64,000 nucleotides of DNA, taken from the NCBI GenBank assembly GCA_032768795.1, contig CP136500.1:62001-126000 (forward strand), in the 5' to 3' direction. The notes beneath the pieces were generated by a model. It made no database searches. It was not told the origin of the DNA and was given only the letters and a program-made list of their open reading frames with translations. This document shows, piece after piece, positions 10,733 to 21,100 of this stretch (positions are counted from its first letter, which is position 1; the number at the start of each line of letters is the position of its first letter). The position numbers and the translations under genes are program-made. The DNA comes from Tremella fuciformis (taxonomy: Eukaryota; Basidiomycota; Tremellomycetes; Tremellales; Tremellaceae).

Positions 10733-10745
10733 ACCGGGGGGGTGC
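10733..10745 (+). other. G1 polypurine tract candidate
   Basis: A G-rich run directly before the 3' LTR (CGGGGGGGTGC), in the position of the plus-strand primer. I see no confident tRNA primer-binding match after the 5' LTR (4581 onward). The 9283-9731 stretch between pol and the antisense gene holds no visible gene. Confidence 0.5.
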
Positions 10746-11410
10746 TGTTACGAACCTGCAACTCGGCTCGTAACACAAGCCATCCAGCCGCAGACAAAAG
10801 GGCACAAGACAACCAGTCCCTTCAGCCGACAAGAGAACAATAGCCTCATCCAAGACACGCCAACCTGTACACACCGCTCCAGGGCCTTATACCTTCGGAT
10901 GAGATCAAATACAATAAGCAGGCCTGGCATAATCCGAGTTCCACTCAGGGGACGCCCCGCAAACCTGCTCGGCTGAGGTACAAGCAAACTCTCCTTGCTC
11001 ATGGCCTATTGTTTGCATACGAGGAGCTTATTGTCCCCTCAGGGACTAAGACGGTGCAAGGAGAGAGGACAATAGAAAGGGAGGCAAGGAGCACGGTTAC
11101 ATGATTACTCAGCACGCGTCAAGATGGGTGGCAAATCCCTTACGGCGTTCATAGCTCAAATACTATATAAAGCGGCCACTCTGGCTGCAGAGATCTCTTC
11201 CCCAGAGATCGATTCTTGTAGTTACTTCTCATAGCTTTCTTGCACTCGAGTCTGCTTCCTTGCGCACCCAGCCTCGAGCGCCCATCGACTTCGAACTTCA
11301 ACCTTCTACCTTCAATCGTCCGGTACGTCCCAGACTGTATTTCCTCCTACCTCCGTGTGCGTATTACTCGTCCGCCTACCTTGGCTAGCTACCAAGGCCA
11401 GGTCGTAACA
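10746..11410 (+). repeat. G1 3' LTR
   Basis: 665 bp, apparently identical to the 5' LTR. It is followed by the target duplication GTGCT (11411-11415), after which the Helitron frame resumes. Confidence 0.93.
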
Positions 11411-11932
11411 GTGCTCCGGTGTTCAAGATTCAAGGACAGCTCTCACACCGCATTGGAAGTTTACTTCCCAGAGAGGGGTTACTCCCAGAGTTCCTGCAGG
11501 TCTACATTACCGACAACTCTGCAGCCGGCCAAGCATTCCGAAGACAGGTTGCTTCACGGGATTATGGGACAAGTGAACACCTGCTGGCCCAGCTCTCGCA
11601 AATCATGGAACAGTACAATCCATTTGCCCATCTTTTTCTGAACGCTGGCAAACGGATTCAAAGCTGTGCTTCAAATCCAAATGCTATCAGCCTTTGCCTC
11701 TCCACTATCGAGCCTCTGGCCAAGGACCCCCGACGCTACAACTTGCCATGGTCTCGCAAGGTGGGGGCAATTGTTTGTGATCATACTGGTCCAATGGTTG
11801 CCTCTCCCCGTGAGATTGTTATTCATGCTCGACGCGGACACAACAGGCTGATCGACATCGATGACGCCAACCCGGACTACTCGCCTCTGCACTTTGTGCT
11901 GCTCCTGCCACATGGCACGTCCGGTTGGAGTT
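11411..11932 (+). pseudogene. Helitron replicase fragment (right half)
   Basis: Once G1 and one GTGCT copy are removed, the frame continues from the left half: APVFKIQGQLSHRIGSLLP, then EFLQVYITD, QYNPFAH and a late SPLHFVLLLPHGTSGW block. These are landmark strings of the Helitron helicase-like N-terminal domain (FRVQGQxxHRIGSLLP, NPFxxxF, yDPLxYvLLFPhGxxGW). The match stops at the GW motif, exactly where an LTR with a TGTCAGACC start begins (11933). No helicase or terminal hairpin follows. Confidence 0.82.
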
Positions 11933-13332
11933 TGTCAGACCAATGCCCGGTGACCTTTCTTGGATCTGACTAAAGCTCACCACAACCTATAGTTTGCACT
12001 GGTTGCTAATTATCAGTCTCTATTCGTAACAGATGTGATCAACGATGGTAGAGTTGAACAAGGTCGGTGTCACAAATGACACCAAAGAACCACGTGATCT
12101 GCCTAGGTTCGTCAGACTTTGCCAAGCATCACCGAGTTCCGACATCACGTGACAACCTCTCACAATAAGCTTCCGTCCAACAAAGAGCCCGTCGGGGACA
12201 ATGAGCTGGTCACCGCAACTAATCTTTGGCGACCTCGCCGCAACAAGTAGAACCGTCTAGCAACCTCGAGCTACCTCGCCGCGACAACCATCCTTCGCCT
12301 ATCTCGCCGGGACAACAACTAGAACCGTCTAGCACAATGAAGCTCGCCGGAGAGACAATAGGACTTGCCAAGCACAATGAGGATCGGAGAGGAGCTCTTG
12401 GACGCGGCTCCGGATACTTAAGGCAGACTGATAGAATCGTAGAACCCCCAGAACTCTTGCGATTGATGTACCGAGACTTCTCTCACACACACTCTGCTAG
12501 CTCCGTCCGCCAACGGCTGCTGAGACCAGCACTTGTTTGGCCACTCTTGCCTTTATCCAGTTATCCCTCGTCTTGTCCTCGTCGACCTTGTCTAGCTTTG
12601 CTGAGGCTAGGCATCTCTCGCGTCCAGGCTATCCTAGCCTATCCTCGTCAAAGTCGGAGAGACTCGGTCACTACGTGACGGGCCCCTGGACAGAGAGAGT
12701 GAGGTGTCGTGACAGTCGGTGAGGAGCAATCAAAAAGACTCACGTCACTTATCTACATCTCGTCACTGGCACGGTCGATTCTCTAAGTAAAACTATCTTC
12801 CACTTTGAGGACTAGTTAACTAGATTGCTGAGGTTCTACCTCTGCAATCTACTGTCTATAAGTATTCCCTCCTACCCGTTTGTTCTGCGTCCCAGAACTT
12901 CTAGCACCAACCGTCAGAGAACATTCCACTTGGTCTCTATTTGGTGCTATTTGTTTTCAATAGCTTCTACCCCTTTTCATCTAATCTAGCTCACACCTTA
13001 TCTTCTGCTTGCCTGTCTGGCATATCCGCTTATCTTCGGCAATATGCCCTATCCATTATCGCTGTGTCTGCGTGTGCCTTGTCTTGATTCACCTCTTTCT
13101 GTGCGTTCAATCGTATCCTAGATGGTGGCGTTTGATAAATAGAAGGTGCTGTGCGGTTCTTTTGATATCCAGGAGGTGCTGCGCGGTTTGTTCACTATCT
13201 GCAGCTATTTGTTCCAAATAAGTCCGAATAGTCTTGGTTTTCAACTCGTTCTTGGCTTTCGACTCAATTTTGATCACGTGCAGATAACGTGCTGAGAACG
13301 TGTCGTCAGGATGTCGTGGCAATATCCTGACA
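11933..13332 (+). repeat. LTR family L6, copy 1, split by a solo LTR
   Basis: Aligns with 56645-57405: both start TG(TC)AGACC, share the AACTAAAGCTCAC-type block, ..ACTAGTTAACTAGATTGCTGAGG.. and end CCTGACA. About 748 bp without the nested LTR at 12068-12714 and its duplication. Flanks (GAGTT / CATTA) do not match, so this copy is not a simple solo insertion. The 5' boundary is judged from where the Helitron match stops. Confidence 0.6.
12068..12714 (+). repeat. Solo LTR, family L5, with target duplication GTCGG
   Basis: 647 bp, TGTCACAAATGACACC..GTCGTGACA, flanked by GTCGG at 12063-12067 and 12715-12719. It sits inside the L6 LTR. A related copy in the other orientation is at 35424-36053. 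Confidence 0.88.
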
Positions 13333-13982
13333 CATTACCCCTACTGCCAGAGGAAGTCTTCAATGGATTCGCAGACCTCGCATCTGCGACACCATACCTC
13401 AAGGTCATAGGTTTGCTTATGTGGATGGCAAGTTTGACTCGACCAGACATATGCTATGCGACACGATATCTCGCGCAATATTCATCAAAACCAACTGTCA
13501 CACACCTCGAAATGGCAAAATGTGTGCTAGCATACCTTGCGCACACAAAGGACCGAGTCATCGTACTTGAGGGAGACACCTCGAAGCAACATCTTGAAGG
13601 ATGGGTTGACGCGGACCACGCGGGATGCACGGTCACGCGCAAGTCTACAACTGTTCACATCTTCAAGCTATGCAACAGCACAATACAATGGCAATCTCGC
13701 AGACAAGCTTCAGTCGCACACTCTACAATGGATGCGGAATATATTGCAGCAGCCGAAGCAGCACGCGAAGCCCTCTGGCTTTGAAGCTTGCTGAGTGAAC
13801 TTGGCTTTCCGCAGACTACAACACGACTCAACTGCAACAATGAGTCAGCCATACGGCTGGCCAACAACCCCGGTAGGCACACACATTCAAAGCATATTGA
13901 TAGCAAGTACCACTTCATACGAGAGAAGATATACAACAGCGTTATTGAACTGTTGTATGTGCGATCAGAACTGCAGGGTTAG
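13333..13982 (+). pseudogene. Copia reverse transcriptase C-end and RNase H relic
   Basis: Translation gives PYLKVIGLLMWMASLTRPDI, GWVDADHAG, STTVHIFKLCN, IQWQSRRQASVAHSTMDAEY and, after one in-frame TGA (13782-13784), CNNESAIRLANNPG, HSKHIDSKYHFIREKI. These are the usual Ty1/Copia RNase H landmarks. The TGA is explained by a C to T change in a CGA codon (TCG context). The reverse transcriptase core upstream is missing, cut by the L6 LTR, and the frame ends in a G-rich tract. Confidence 0.85.
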
Positions 13983-14003
13983 GGGGTTACAGGCAGGTCC
14001 TCT

Positions 14004-14021
14004 GGGGGGGGGGGGGGGGGG
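14004..14021 (+). repeat. Poly-G run of 18
   Basis: An uninterrupted run of 18 G just after the Copia relic. It may be a decayed polypurine tract or a slippage product; assembly error is possible. Confidence 0.9.
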
Positions 14022-14288
14022 AGGACTTTCTCGCGCATCGAGATTTTCAGAATTTTGTTTTTGGATTCAAAAAGTTCGACAAGAAAGCTATTCGTAAATG
14101 TAATGACCTTCCCAGTCGGGTGAAAACTGACGGATTTACGGGCATCCAAAGTTGGCTGGGTATTTGACTTTGGTTGGCTGTGACGCGGTCAGTAATTGGA
14201 ATATTGAGTTGATTGCCGAAGTAAGTAGCCTAATATGGTCCCAAATATAGGTGGGATGACTCTCGCATGCATCCCTGACTTCACGTAA

Positions 14289-14696
14289 AACGGTCCCAGG
14301 GGGGACCCTTGGAGCTCATATGGCCCAAGGGGGGGACCCTTGGAATTTGCTGGTTGTGAGTGAAATTATTTTTGTGATGTGAAGGGTGCTACTATACTAT
14401 TTGACGAGCTGATCCTGAATCTCTAACCCATTCCCAGATCAGAGCGAAACTGGCGGAGTTGATCCCCCCGAAAGTCCCGTACCTCTGCCCAAGGGGGGAC
14501 CCTTGTAGCTTTTTCCAGCGCTGGATGAATTTATTCTGCAAGTCTAATGGTCGGTACTATACACTGTTCAACGAGCTGATTAAGAAACTCCAACCCATTC
14601 CCAGATCAGAGCGAAACTGGCGGAGTTAATCCCCCCGAAAGTCCCGTATGTCTGCCCAAGGGGGGACCCTTGTAGCTTTTTCCAGCGCTTACTATA
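14289..14696. repeat. Palindrome-bearing direct repeats (AAGGGGGGACCCTTG)
   Basis: A dyad-like motif AAGGGGGGACCCTTG or a close variant occurs four times (about 14300, 14330, 14500, 14665). The last two lie within a roughly 135-bp direct repeat (about 14388-14522 and 14556-14690) that also shares ACGAGCTGAT, CCCATTCCCAGATCAGAGCG and CCCCCCGAAAGTCCCGTA. No coding potential. 14022-14288 shows nothing recognisable. Confidence 0.8.
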
Positions 14697-14804
14697 TAGC
14701 AAAAATAGCAGGGGGGGTGCTATGTATCCCGCGGTATTGCCCATTAGCACGTGGGGTCAGCGCGGTTGCTCAGCCTATCCGCGAGTTGCGTTGTGGTATT
14801 GGAC

Positions 14805-15440
14805 AATTTTGAGGGGTGGGAGGTCTCTCCTCACCCGCAAACGGGGCGCGGTAATGCACAATTTCGGCGGGAAAGACCTCTCTCATCCCAAAAACGGGGC
14901 GCGTTAATGGACGATTTTGGTGAGAGAGGCCTCTCCCATCCCGAACACGGGGCGGAACGCGGTTTTGCAGGAACCGTCAGGAACAGGAGGGTCCTTTATC
15001 GACTTCGTCGTTGCGGAGACTGTTCGGTCAGTCCGGTCAGACGTCCCCGCGGGCCACGGACAGTCTTTGGCGGTGGGAGGTCTCTCCTCACACGTATACG
15101 GGGCGCAATAATGGACAATTTCGGCTGGAGAGACCGCTCTCATCCCAAACACGGGGCGCGTTAATGGATGATTTGGGTGGGAGAGGCCTCTCCCATCCCG
15201 AACACGGGGCGGAACGCGGTTTCGCAGGAACCGTCAGGAACAGGAGGGTCCTTTATCGACTTCGTCGTCGCAGAGACTCGTCGGTCAGTCGGGCACAATG
15301 ACCCCGCATGCAATGTCATGGGCGCATCATCGCGTCGCACAAGTGCAGATCGTGATACGGTCTGGGATGATTGTTGGGAGTAGGTGGTCTCTCCTTACCC
15401 GTTCACGGGGCGCGGTAACGAACAAACTCCGGTCAGCAAG
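14805..15440. repeat. Complex tandem array with ACGGGGCG and GAGAGGCCTCTC
   Basis: Sub-repeats of about 50-58 bp, each with a [A/C]ACGGGGCG core followed by a GGGAGGTCTCTC or GAGAGGCCTCTC palindrome, are arranged in a higher-order unit of about 258 bp (about 14816-15073 and 15074-15331), with a partial third unit near 15382-15440. Open frames across it exist only because the repeat length is near a multiple of three. 15441-15862 shows no supported gene. Confidence 0.8.
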
Positions 15441-15862
15441 GCCTCTCCCGAGCTGTGGTCGACACGCTACTCCGTACCACGGAGACCCTCAGGTATGAGA
15501 CGGTCCTTGAATGACTTCGAGGTCACTCAACCTCGTCGGCCAGTTGACCGCGGTGTCTTGGACGAGCCCTGCTTCCCACCGGAATCAATCAACTCTCGGT
15601 TATCGCCTGACGTGAAGCGGCTCAAGAATCCGATGCATACCGACCAGGCGAGCGACAGGTACACGAGGCCCGATTTAAAGAACACTCTCTGCGGATGACC
15701 GTTTTCTTCCTCGCTTCCCGCACAGGCCAACTTAGCATCGGACCGCATGTCCAAATCCATTGTCCCTCGAGTCTCCATGAGTTGAGACGCTCGGCTTCGA
15801 TTTTGATTGCCGGTCATATGGCAGTGCGGTGGTTCTTGCTGCATATCAGCAGGGTATATAGC

Positions 15863-16266
15863 TGTCACGGGGCCAGGCCGGTCGTCAACTGATAGGCCCT
15901 CTCACACGTGCTGTCTGTCGATCTATCTCTGTCCTCCACGAGAAGGTGTGTCCTACAGCCTCTCGTGCGTCGACAACACGGCTGCGCCGTTACTTTCTAT
16001 CCATGGGACTCAATACCACGGTGCTAAGGATGGTCTACGGGTGAGGGCTTGTATATATATCACCCGCGCCCTCCTCTGCACTGCCTCGGGCTCTCTCCTT
16101 GAAACACCATCGACGAGGCTCGAGCTCTAAACTCGTCGAGGCTACTCGAGGCTCGTCGAAGCTACTCGAGGATCGACGATAGGCCCGCGTGTCTGACAGG
16201 CGTGCTGGGCTAAGACGAAGGTCGTAGGCGTGCGCTGGTGCTCATGGAGGCGTGGCCGACGTGACA
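15863..16266 (-). repeat. Solo LTR, family L4, target duplication ATAGC
   Basis: 404 bp, TGTCACGGGGCC..CGACGTGACA, flanked by ATAGC at 15858-15862 and 16267-16271. The orientation is deduced from the copy at 34439-34821, where the internal polypurine side is on the right. It contains several CTCGTCGAG-like dyads. 16272-16489 shows no supported gene. Confidence 0.88.
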
Positions 16267-16489
16267 ATAGCATCGGAAGTAGCTTCACGCGCCTACATCC
16301 ACGGGCACTGAATTGACGAGTCTTGATACCAGGGAAAGCCAAACGGACGGCCTTCCCAAGAGTACCATATCAAGCCCATCGTCGCGGCATTGTTTTGGTT
16401 GAGAGCGTGTACGAGTGGTACAGACCTATCCATGAGAAAGGACTCAGCACGGACCATCTACTCACCCAAGCCGCACGCGCCTTATCCTG

Positions 16490-17120
16490 CTAATTTGTGG
16501 TCTGGATCGAGTTGACCACCTCCGCTGGAGCCGTGGGTTCTTTGTGAACAATTGCTTGTCGCTCAGCCGCGATGCCATGCAGTTTGACCGATCCCGAGGC
16601 AAGCATGTCAAACAAAGCGTACTTTTTAAGGCTCATGGTAGAGCTGCGTCGCGCACGGGACAGCATTGGCCGTGGGGCGGGGCTGGCCTGAAGACGAGAT
16701 GAAGTGGAGGCAATGGAAGAGATGCGGCGGTGGTGCAGGGACATGCGGTTGAAGCCGCCAGTAAGCGCCTGCGAGGTGGACCACGGGGTCGGCTGGGCAC
16801 TGTACAAAGTTGAGGCCAATACCAGATTGGCGAGGTCTTCGTCTTCGGATCTGAGACTTCAGCTTCGAGTCAAGGCAGCGAGAAGAGAAAGCTGACTGGA
16901 GGGACACCAAGACGGATTGCCGACGCAGGTAGGGCATGGCCCTACTGGCGCTGCGTGTCCTGTTTATGGCGCGGCCCAGACCTTGCGTGTGGACCTCGAG
17001 CTGCTGCGTGACATGACGGAAAGGCGTGGTGTTCTTGCCGAAATGCTGGTAGCTTGGCTGGCCAACTGCGAGGGCGGCAGTGGCGGAAGGATCATACCGT
17101 TGGACGGTGTAAGTGGGCAT
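16490..17120 (-). CDS. Possible host gene, unknown function
   Basis: An ATG at 17120, preceded by a CT-rich leader, opens a non-repetitive frame (MPTYTVQRYDPSATAALAVG..). A second coherent frame closer to the 3' end (about 16870-16490, ending at TAG 16490) encodes a Ser/Arg-rich then KKYALFDMLASGSVKLHG segment. Linking them requires one or two introns that I cannot place with certainty. No domain is recognised. The promoter region is replaced by an LTR starting 99 bp upstream (17219), so expression may be altered. It could be a real truncated gene or a chance pairing of frames. Confidence 0.35.
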
Positions 17121-17218
17121 GGCGTTGAAGGTAGATGTGCGGAGATGGTACTTCGTATCAAATTCTTGGAGAGAGAAAGTGGACGAGGTTTGCGAGTGGG
17201 AGCGAGATTGTCACGATA

Positions 17219-17933
17219 CCTCTCTGTCTCTGTCCAAAGGCCCGTCACTGGGTGATCGAGACTCTTCGACTTCGGCGAGGCTGGGCAAGGCTGGGGGAGA
17301 AGGGGCAAGGGCTAGGGCTTGGAGGACTCGTAGAGTCTCAACGAGTCTTGACGAGGATAGCCGAGGTTGGCTAGGGCAAGGCGAGGCAAGACAAGGCGAA
17401 CCGACAAGTGCTAGGCCTTAGCAGCTGTTGGCGGGACGGAGCAAGAGAGAGTAAGTGAGGGAGTAGTCCCATGCAACTCAATTGCGAGAGTACTGGAGTT
17501 CTACGAGGACTTCTGCAAGTCTTAAGTATCCTACAGCCCGTCCCATCGTCTTCGTGACTGTCTTGCGAGCTCGGCAAGCCCTTGGCTCATCCACGTCGAG
17601 CCCATTGCTACTGTCTCGTTTCCCTTGCCGAGTTTGCCGCATCCGGCAAACTCGCTGAGTAAGCATTGAGGAGCCCTATCGTTCTTTGGCGGCGGGCATG
17701 GGTGGCGTGGCAAGCTTTGGAGAGCTCCTTGCTGTCGACAAGAGCTGCGGTGACGGCGGGACTTGGCTGTGCGAGAGATGTATCCTTTTGTCCGACGACG
17801 AATGCGGTAATTTCATGTGGGTCGGCCTCGACGAGTTGCGACAAGCTTCGGCGAGCGCCGACGAGTGCTCGACTCACGTTCCTTTGGCTCGGTCTTGCTC
17901 GGTCTTGGTGCTGCTTCGGTGTCATTTGTGACA
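17219..17933 (-). repeat. G2 3' LTR, family L3
   Basis: 715 bp, TGTCACGATACC..TTTGTGACA. The flanks do not form a duplication (GAGAT / CTCTG). The right side continues as CTCTGCCCGACCTTG, whose complement is the purine-rich AAGGTCGGGCAGAG polypurine tract also seen in elements D, C, E and F, so this is a 3' LTR of a minus-strand element. Other L3 copies: 30950-31586, 49801-50508, 56041-56573. Confidence 0.8.
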
Positions 17934-18159
17934 CTCTGCCCGACCTTGTATCGAGCCCCTGCGAGATTGCCTAGGATGCAGAACTGTCGACATGGCGACT
18001 GAGGAGGACGGCGAGCACGGCGAGCTTGTCGAGGCTTGAAGAGTCTTGGCGAGCCGTGCGGCCTGACGACGGTCGTCAGGGAGACGATGGTCAAATTGTC
18101 GCCGTTGGAAAATTGTCGCCGTTGGAAAATTCCTTGACGACGGGGTGTCAACGATTGTG

Positions 18160-18166
18160 TATAAGG
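18160..18166 (+). promoter_or_regulatory. TATA box of the G2 antisense gene
   Basis: TATAAGG lies 115 bp before the ATG at 18281, followed by a CT-rich initiator-like stretch (about 18210-18260), as expected for a fungal promoter reading away from the 3' LTR. Confidence 0.45.
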
Positions 18167-18280
18167 GAGTGAGTGATTTGGCCGAAGACCCCCATGATTC
18201 CTTGAATCATTCTCTACTTTCCCTTTCTCTTGCCCTTACTTCAACCTCAACTCGCCGACCAACAACCAGCATCGCCGATT

Positions 18281-19258
18281 ATGGTCAGGACTCGGGAAGA
18301 CAGTGAGTGTTATCGACGAAGTTCGGCGAGGCTCGTCCAGCGGTGGCTGACAATGCAGTTGCTCGCGAGACCGCAGCACGGGCCGCGGCGGGCTCGAACA
18401 ACTCGGCAGGGGTCGAGGCGGTCGCGGATGCCGACGCTGGCGGCGGCGAGGCGACTGCGGCGATTGTCGCCGCGTTGGGCGAGACGGCTGGGCTCGGCGA
18501 GGCCGACGACGAGGACAATGAGGAGGGCGGCGAGGCTGCCGAGGAGGACGACGAGGCAGACGAGGAGCTCAACGAGGCAGACGAGGAGCTCGGCGAGGAG
18601 TATGAGGAGCTCGGCGGCGATCTCGAGGGGGACAAGGTTGGGGCCGCGGAGGAGATTATTGCTGAAGTTTGAGAGGAGATGGCGGCGTTGCGAGACGAGA
18701 TCTGAGGAGTGACTCGGCCTCATCGGGAGGAGGATGACGACGGTGAGTCCGTCTCGCTGAGCTTGTCGAGCTTTGCTGATCAGCAGAGTCGGACGAAGTG
18801 GCGTCTCCGCGGCGGAAGCGCAACCAAACTCGGCGAGAGTCGTTTATCCGAGTGAGTGTGTCTCTAGTCTTGGCGAGCTTGACTGATGTCGCTAGTCTCG
18901 GTACCCCGACGTCGAGCAATCAGCAGAGCCGTGCCAGCGGTGTCATAAGGACGGGTTCACATGCTTGGTGTCGCCGGGCCTCGTCAAATGTCGAACCTGT
19001 ACCTCGGGCCCGTGCAGTTTCAGGTCCGAGCGTGAGCGAGGATCGGCAAGGCCTAACGAGGGCGGCGGGCTCGGCGAGCTTGCCCCGAGTGAGCTCCCGG
19101 CGATATTTGCTTTGGTGGGTTACATTCGTGAAGCAACCGAGCCCGGGCTACGCTCGTTCTTGATTGCTGAGCTTCGGCGTAGGACTGGCCTGGGCCCGGA
19201 GGCTTTCGGTCTGCAGCCTGACACCAGTCCGGAGGCAGGTCCTTCTGGTTTGTCGTAG
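18281..19258 (+). pseudogene. Antisense Cys6 gene of G2, two nonsense mutations
   Basis: Four exons fit: 18281-18302, 18359-18742, 18787-18851 and 18896-19258, with introns of 56, 44, 44 nt (all GTGAGT donors; CTGAC or CTGAT branch sites). The joined frame would be 277 aa: an Ala-rich then Asp/Glu-rich acidic region (residues about 30-110), a basic PRRKRNQTRR patch, the six-Cys motif C-x2-C-x6-C-x8-C-x2-C-x4-C, and a helical C-terminus similar to that of the element D gene. Two in-frame TGA codons (18670, 18703) break it; each is one C to T change from CGA. The layout matches the other elements: it starts near the 3' LTR and converges on pol. Confidence 0.7.
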
Positions 19259-19310
19259 ATCTTGTATGTAGCCTAGTTGTAGCTCATGCAGTTTTCTGCC
19301 CTGGCGAGAC

Positions 19311-20758
19311 TCAACGATTCTCAGCGAGCCTCGGCTTCCCGGGGTTTCTTTCGTGAAACTCGTTCATGAGTTCTTGACATCCGTCCAGGTTCTCTGCAGT
19401 CTCCCAAGTTGTTGACCCATCCGTGTGTTCATAGCCTTCCCACGCGACAAGGTACTCGACTCGGCGACCTCGACGGCGCGCGTCGAGAAGCGCCGCGACT
19501 TCGTAAGAGTGGCCGCGGTCTGGGTCAGACTCGACAGGCGGCGGCGGGTCGTAGTTCTGTCCTTCGAACGTCGGCGGGTGGAACGGCTTGATGAGCTTGA
19601 TGTTGAACGTGTCGTGGACGTTCAGCGAGTCTGGCAAGGCGAGCCGAAAGGCTTGGGGACCTGCAGTCCCAACAAACGATCTGATAGGGTCCTCCGTGGC
19701 GTACGTCGAGTTTCTTCGAGGGTCGGCGAGTCTTAATGTTTCTCAGCGAAAGCATAACGAGGTCTCCGATCTTGAATTCCGGCGGTTCTGCTCTTCTCCT
19801 ATTGAATCCCTTGGCGTACTTCTTGTTTGCCTCAGCGATGTTCCGTCTGCATAACTCATGCACTTCCTTCAGCACGGCGACCTTCTTGCCACTGAGTCTT
19901 CCTGGCTCCTCCCCTACTTCGGCGACGTCGGCGACATCGTCGACCCATTGAGGGGAGAAGCCGAAGTTGGCGAAGAACGGCGAGACTTTGGTGGCCGAGT
20001 GGTCCCAGTTGTTATAGGAGAACGAAGCTCGCTGAAGGAGTGACGACCAGTTGTCCTGCTGAACGTTGCAGAACGCCCTTAGGTATTGCTTGAGGACTTG
20101 GTTGACGCGCTCGGTTTGACCATCCGTCTCTGGATGGAAGGCCGCCGAGAGTGAGAGCTTGATACCGAGAGCCTCGGTGAGCTTAGCCCACAGCTTGCTA
20201 GTGAACTTCGAGCCACGGTCGGAGACGATGGACCTCGGCAAGCCATGCTGGCAAACGACGGAGTCGATGACGAGGTCGGCGAGCCCTACCAAGGATAGGC
20301 GAGTGCTCGTCGGAATGAAGATCGACCACTTGGTCAGCCGGTCGACGGCAACTAGGATAGAGTCGTGCCCGTTGGAAAGGGGAAGAGGTTCAATGACATC
20401 CATCGAGATCGAGCTCCAAGGTCGTTCAGCGATCTCGAGCGGGAGCAGGTAGCCTTTGGCTCGCTGATGGTCTGGCTTGATTTGCTGACACACGGCGCAT
20501 CCCTTGACGTACTCGCCGACATCTGGGCGAAGCCCTAGCCAGGTGTAGTCACGCTGAAGGAGCTGCACCGTCTTCGCCGATCCTGGGTGACCGGCTAGGA
20601 GCGACTCATGGCGGGTCCTGAGAGCTTGAAGGCGCTCGGGACCCGGCGAAAGGTAAAGTCGCCCGTTGATACGGAGCGAGCCTTGGCAAGAGTAGTCGAA
20701 TACGGCGGGCTTGGCGAAGCCCAACCGCTTCCGCAGAGCTTCCAGCTCTGGGTGAGTG
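19311..20758 (-). pseudogene. G2 Pol: integrase and chromodomain, frameshifted
   Basis: From 20758 leftwards the frame encodes the linker after RNase H, an HHCC module (RHESLLAGH..CAVCQQ), and an integrase core with SMDVIEPLP, SDRGSKFTSKLW and TDGQTERVN. It then shifts frame near 19640-19680 and continues as LNVHDTFNIKLIKPFHPPTF and a chromodomain (EYLVAWEGYEHTDGSTTWE), stopping at 19311. The fusion with the reverse transcriptase half at 25818 is exact once Copia C1 and one CTAGA copy are removed. Confidence 0.88.
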
Positions 20759-20763
20759 CTAGA

Positions 20764-21081
20764 CGACGGAATCTTAGCTCTGAGGCAATGGGATTCCGGT
20801 CACCTGTTGCCCGCTCAGCACTTGCTATGAGTGATGCATTCGGACTTACCTGTTGCCCGCTCAGCACTTGCTATGAGTGATGAGGAGGGCAACAGGCGGC
20901 GGCATTCTACAAGGTCGTCGAGGGTGTCGGCGTTATAAGCGGAGTTATCGTTGGTGGCAGCTTCTCTGCCTCGTCGAGGGTGAACCTCGTCGAGGCACAA
21001 CCTCGTCGAGGATCGAGTAGCCTCGACGAGGTTACTCGAAGATGAGTCAAGCTCATGTGAGCGTGCCACCTATTTCCGTCG
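20764..21081 (-). repeat. C1 3' LTR
   Basis: 318 bp with perfect 8-bp terminal inverted repeats CGACGGAA/TTCCGTCG. It contains a 49-bp internal duplication (CCTGTTGCCCGCTCAGCACT occurs twice) that is absent from the related LTRs at 46583-46851 and 30700-30920, and a cluster of CCTCGTCGAGG palindromes. Confidence 0.92.
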
Positions 21082-21093
21082 CCTCCCCTCGCG
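21082..21093 (-). other. C1 polypurine tract
   Basis: GCGAGGGGAGG on the minus strand, abutting the 3' LTR between the polyprotein stop (21101) and 21081: the expected plus-strand primer position. Confidence 0.65.
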
Positions 21094-21100
21094 AGCATGT

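Larger units (their letters stand above)
3916..11410 (+). mobile_element. Chromovirus G1 (Ty3/Gypsy), apparently intact
   Basis: A full-length LTR retrotransposon of 7,495 bp. The LTRs 3916-4580 and 10746-11410 are both 665 bp and look identical by eye, begin TGTTACGA and end CGTAACA. The 5-bp target duplication GTGCT lies at 3911-3915 and 11411-11415. Internally it carries gag, a frameshifted pol with a chromodomain, and an antisense spliced gene between pol and the 3' LTR. Identical LTRs imply a recent insertion. It lies inside a Helitron replicase fragment. Related solo LTRs occur at 27304-27847 and 36688-37251. Confidence 0.95.

Noticed and set aside
13009..13221. Short hydrophobic frame of 70 codons
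   Set aside because: It lies inside the L6 LTR, which aligns with a second copy that does not preserve the frame.
14004..14021. Poly-G run as a quadruplex regulator
   Set aside because: A single homopolymer next to a decayed Copia end is better explained as a polypurine remnant or slippage.
14751..15301. Open frames of 60-137 codons across the 14.8-15.3 kb array
   Set aside because: They follow the tandem repeat, occur on both strands, and have no start context or splice support.
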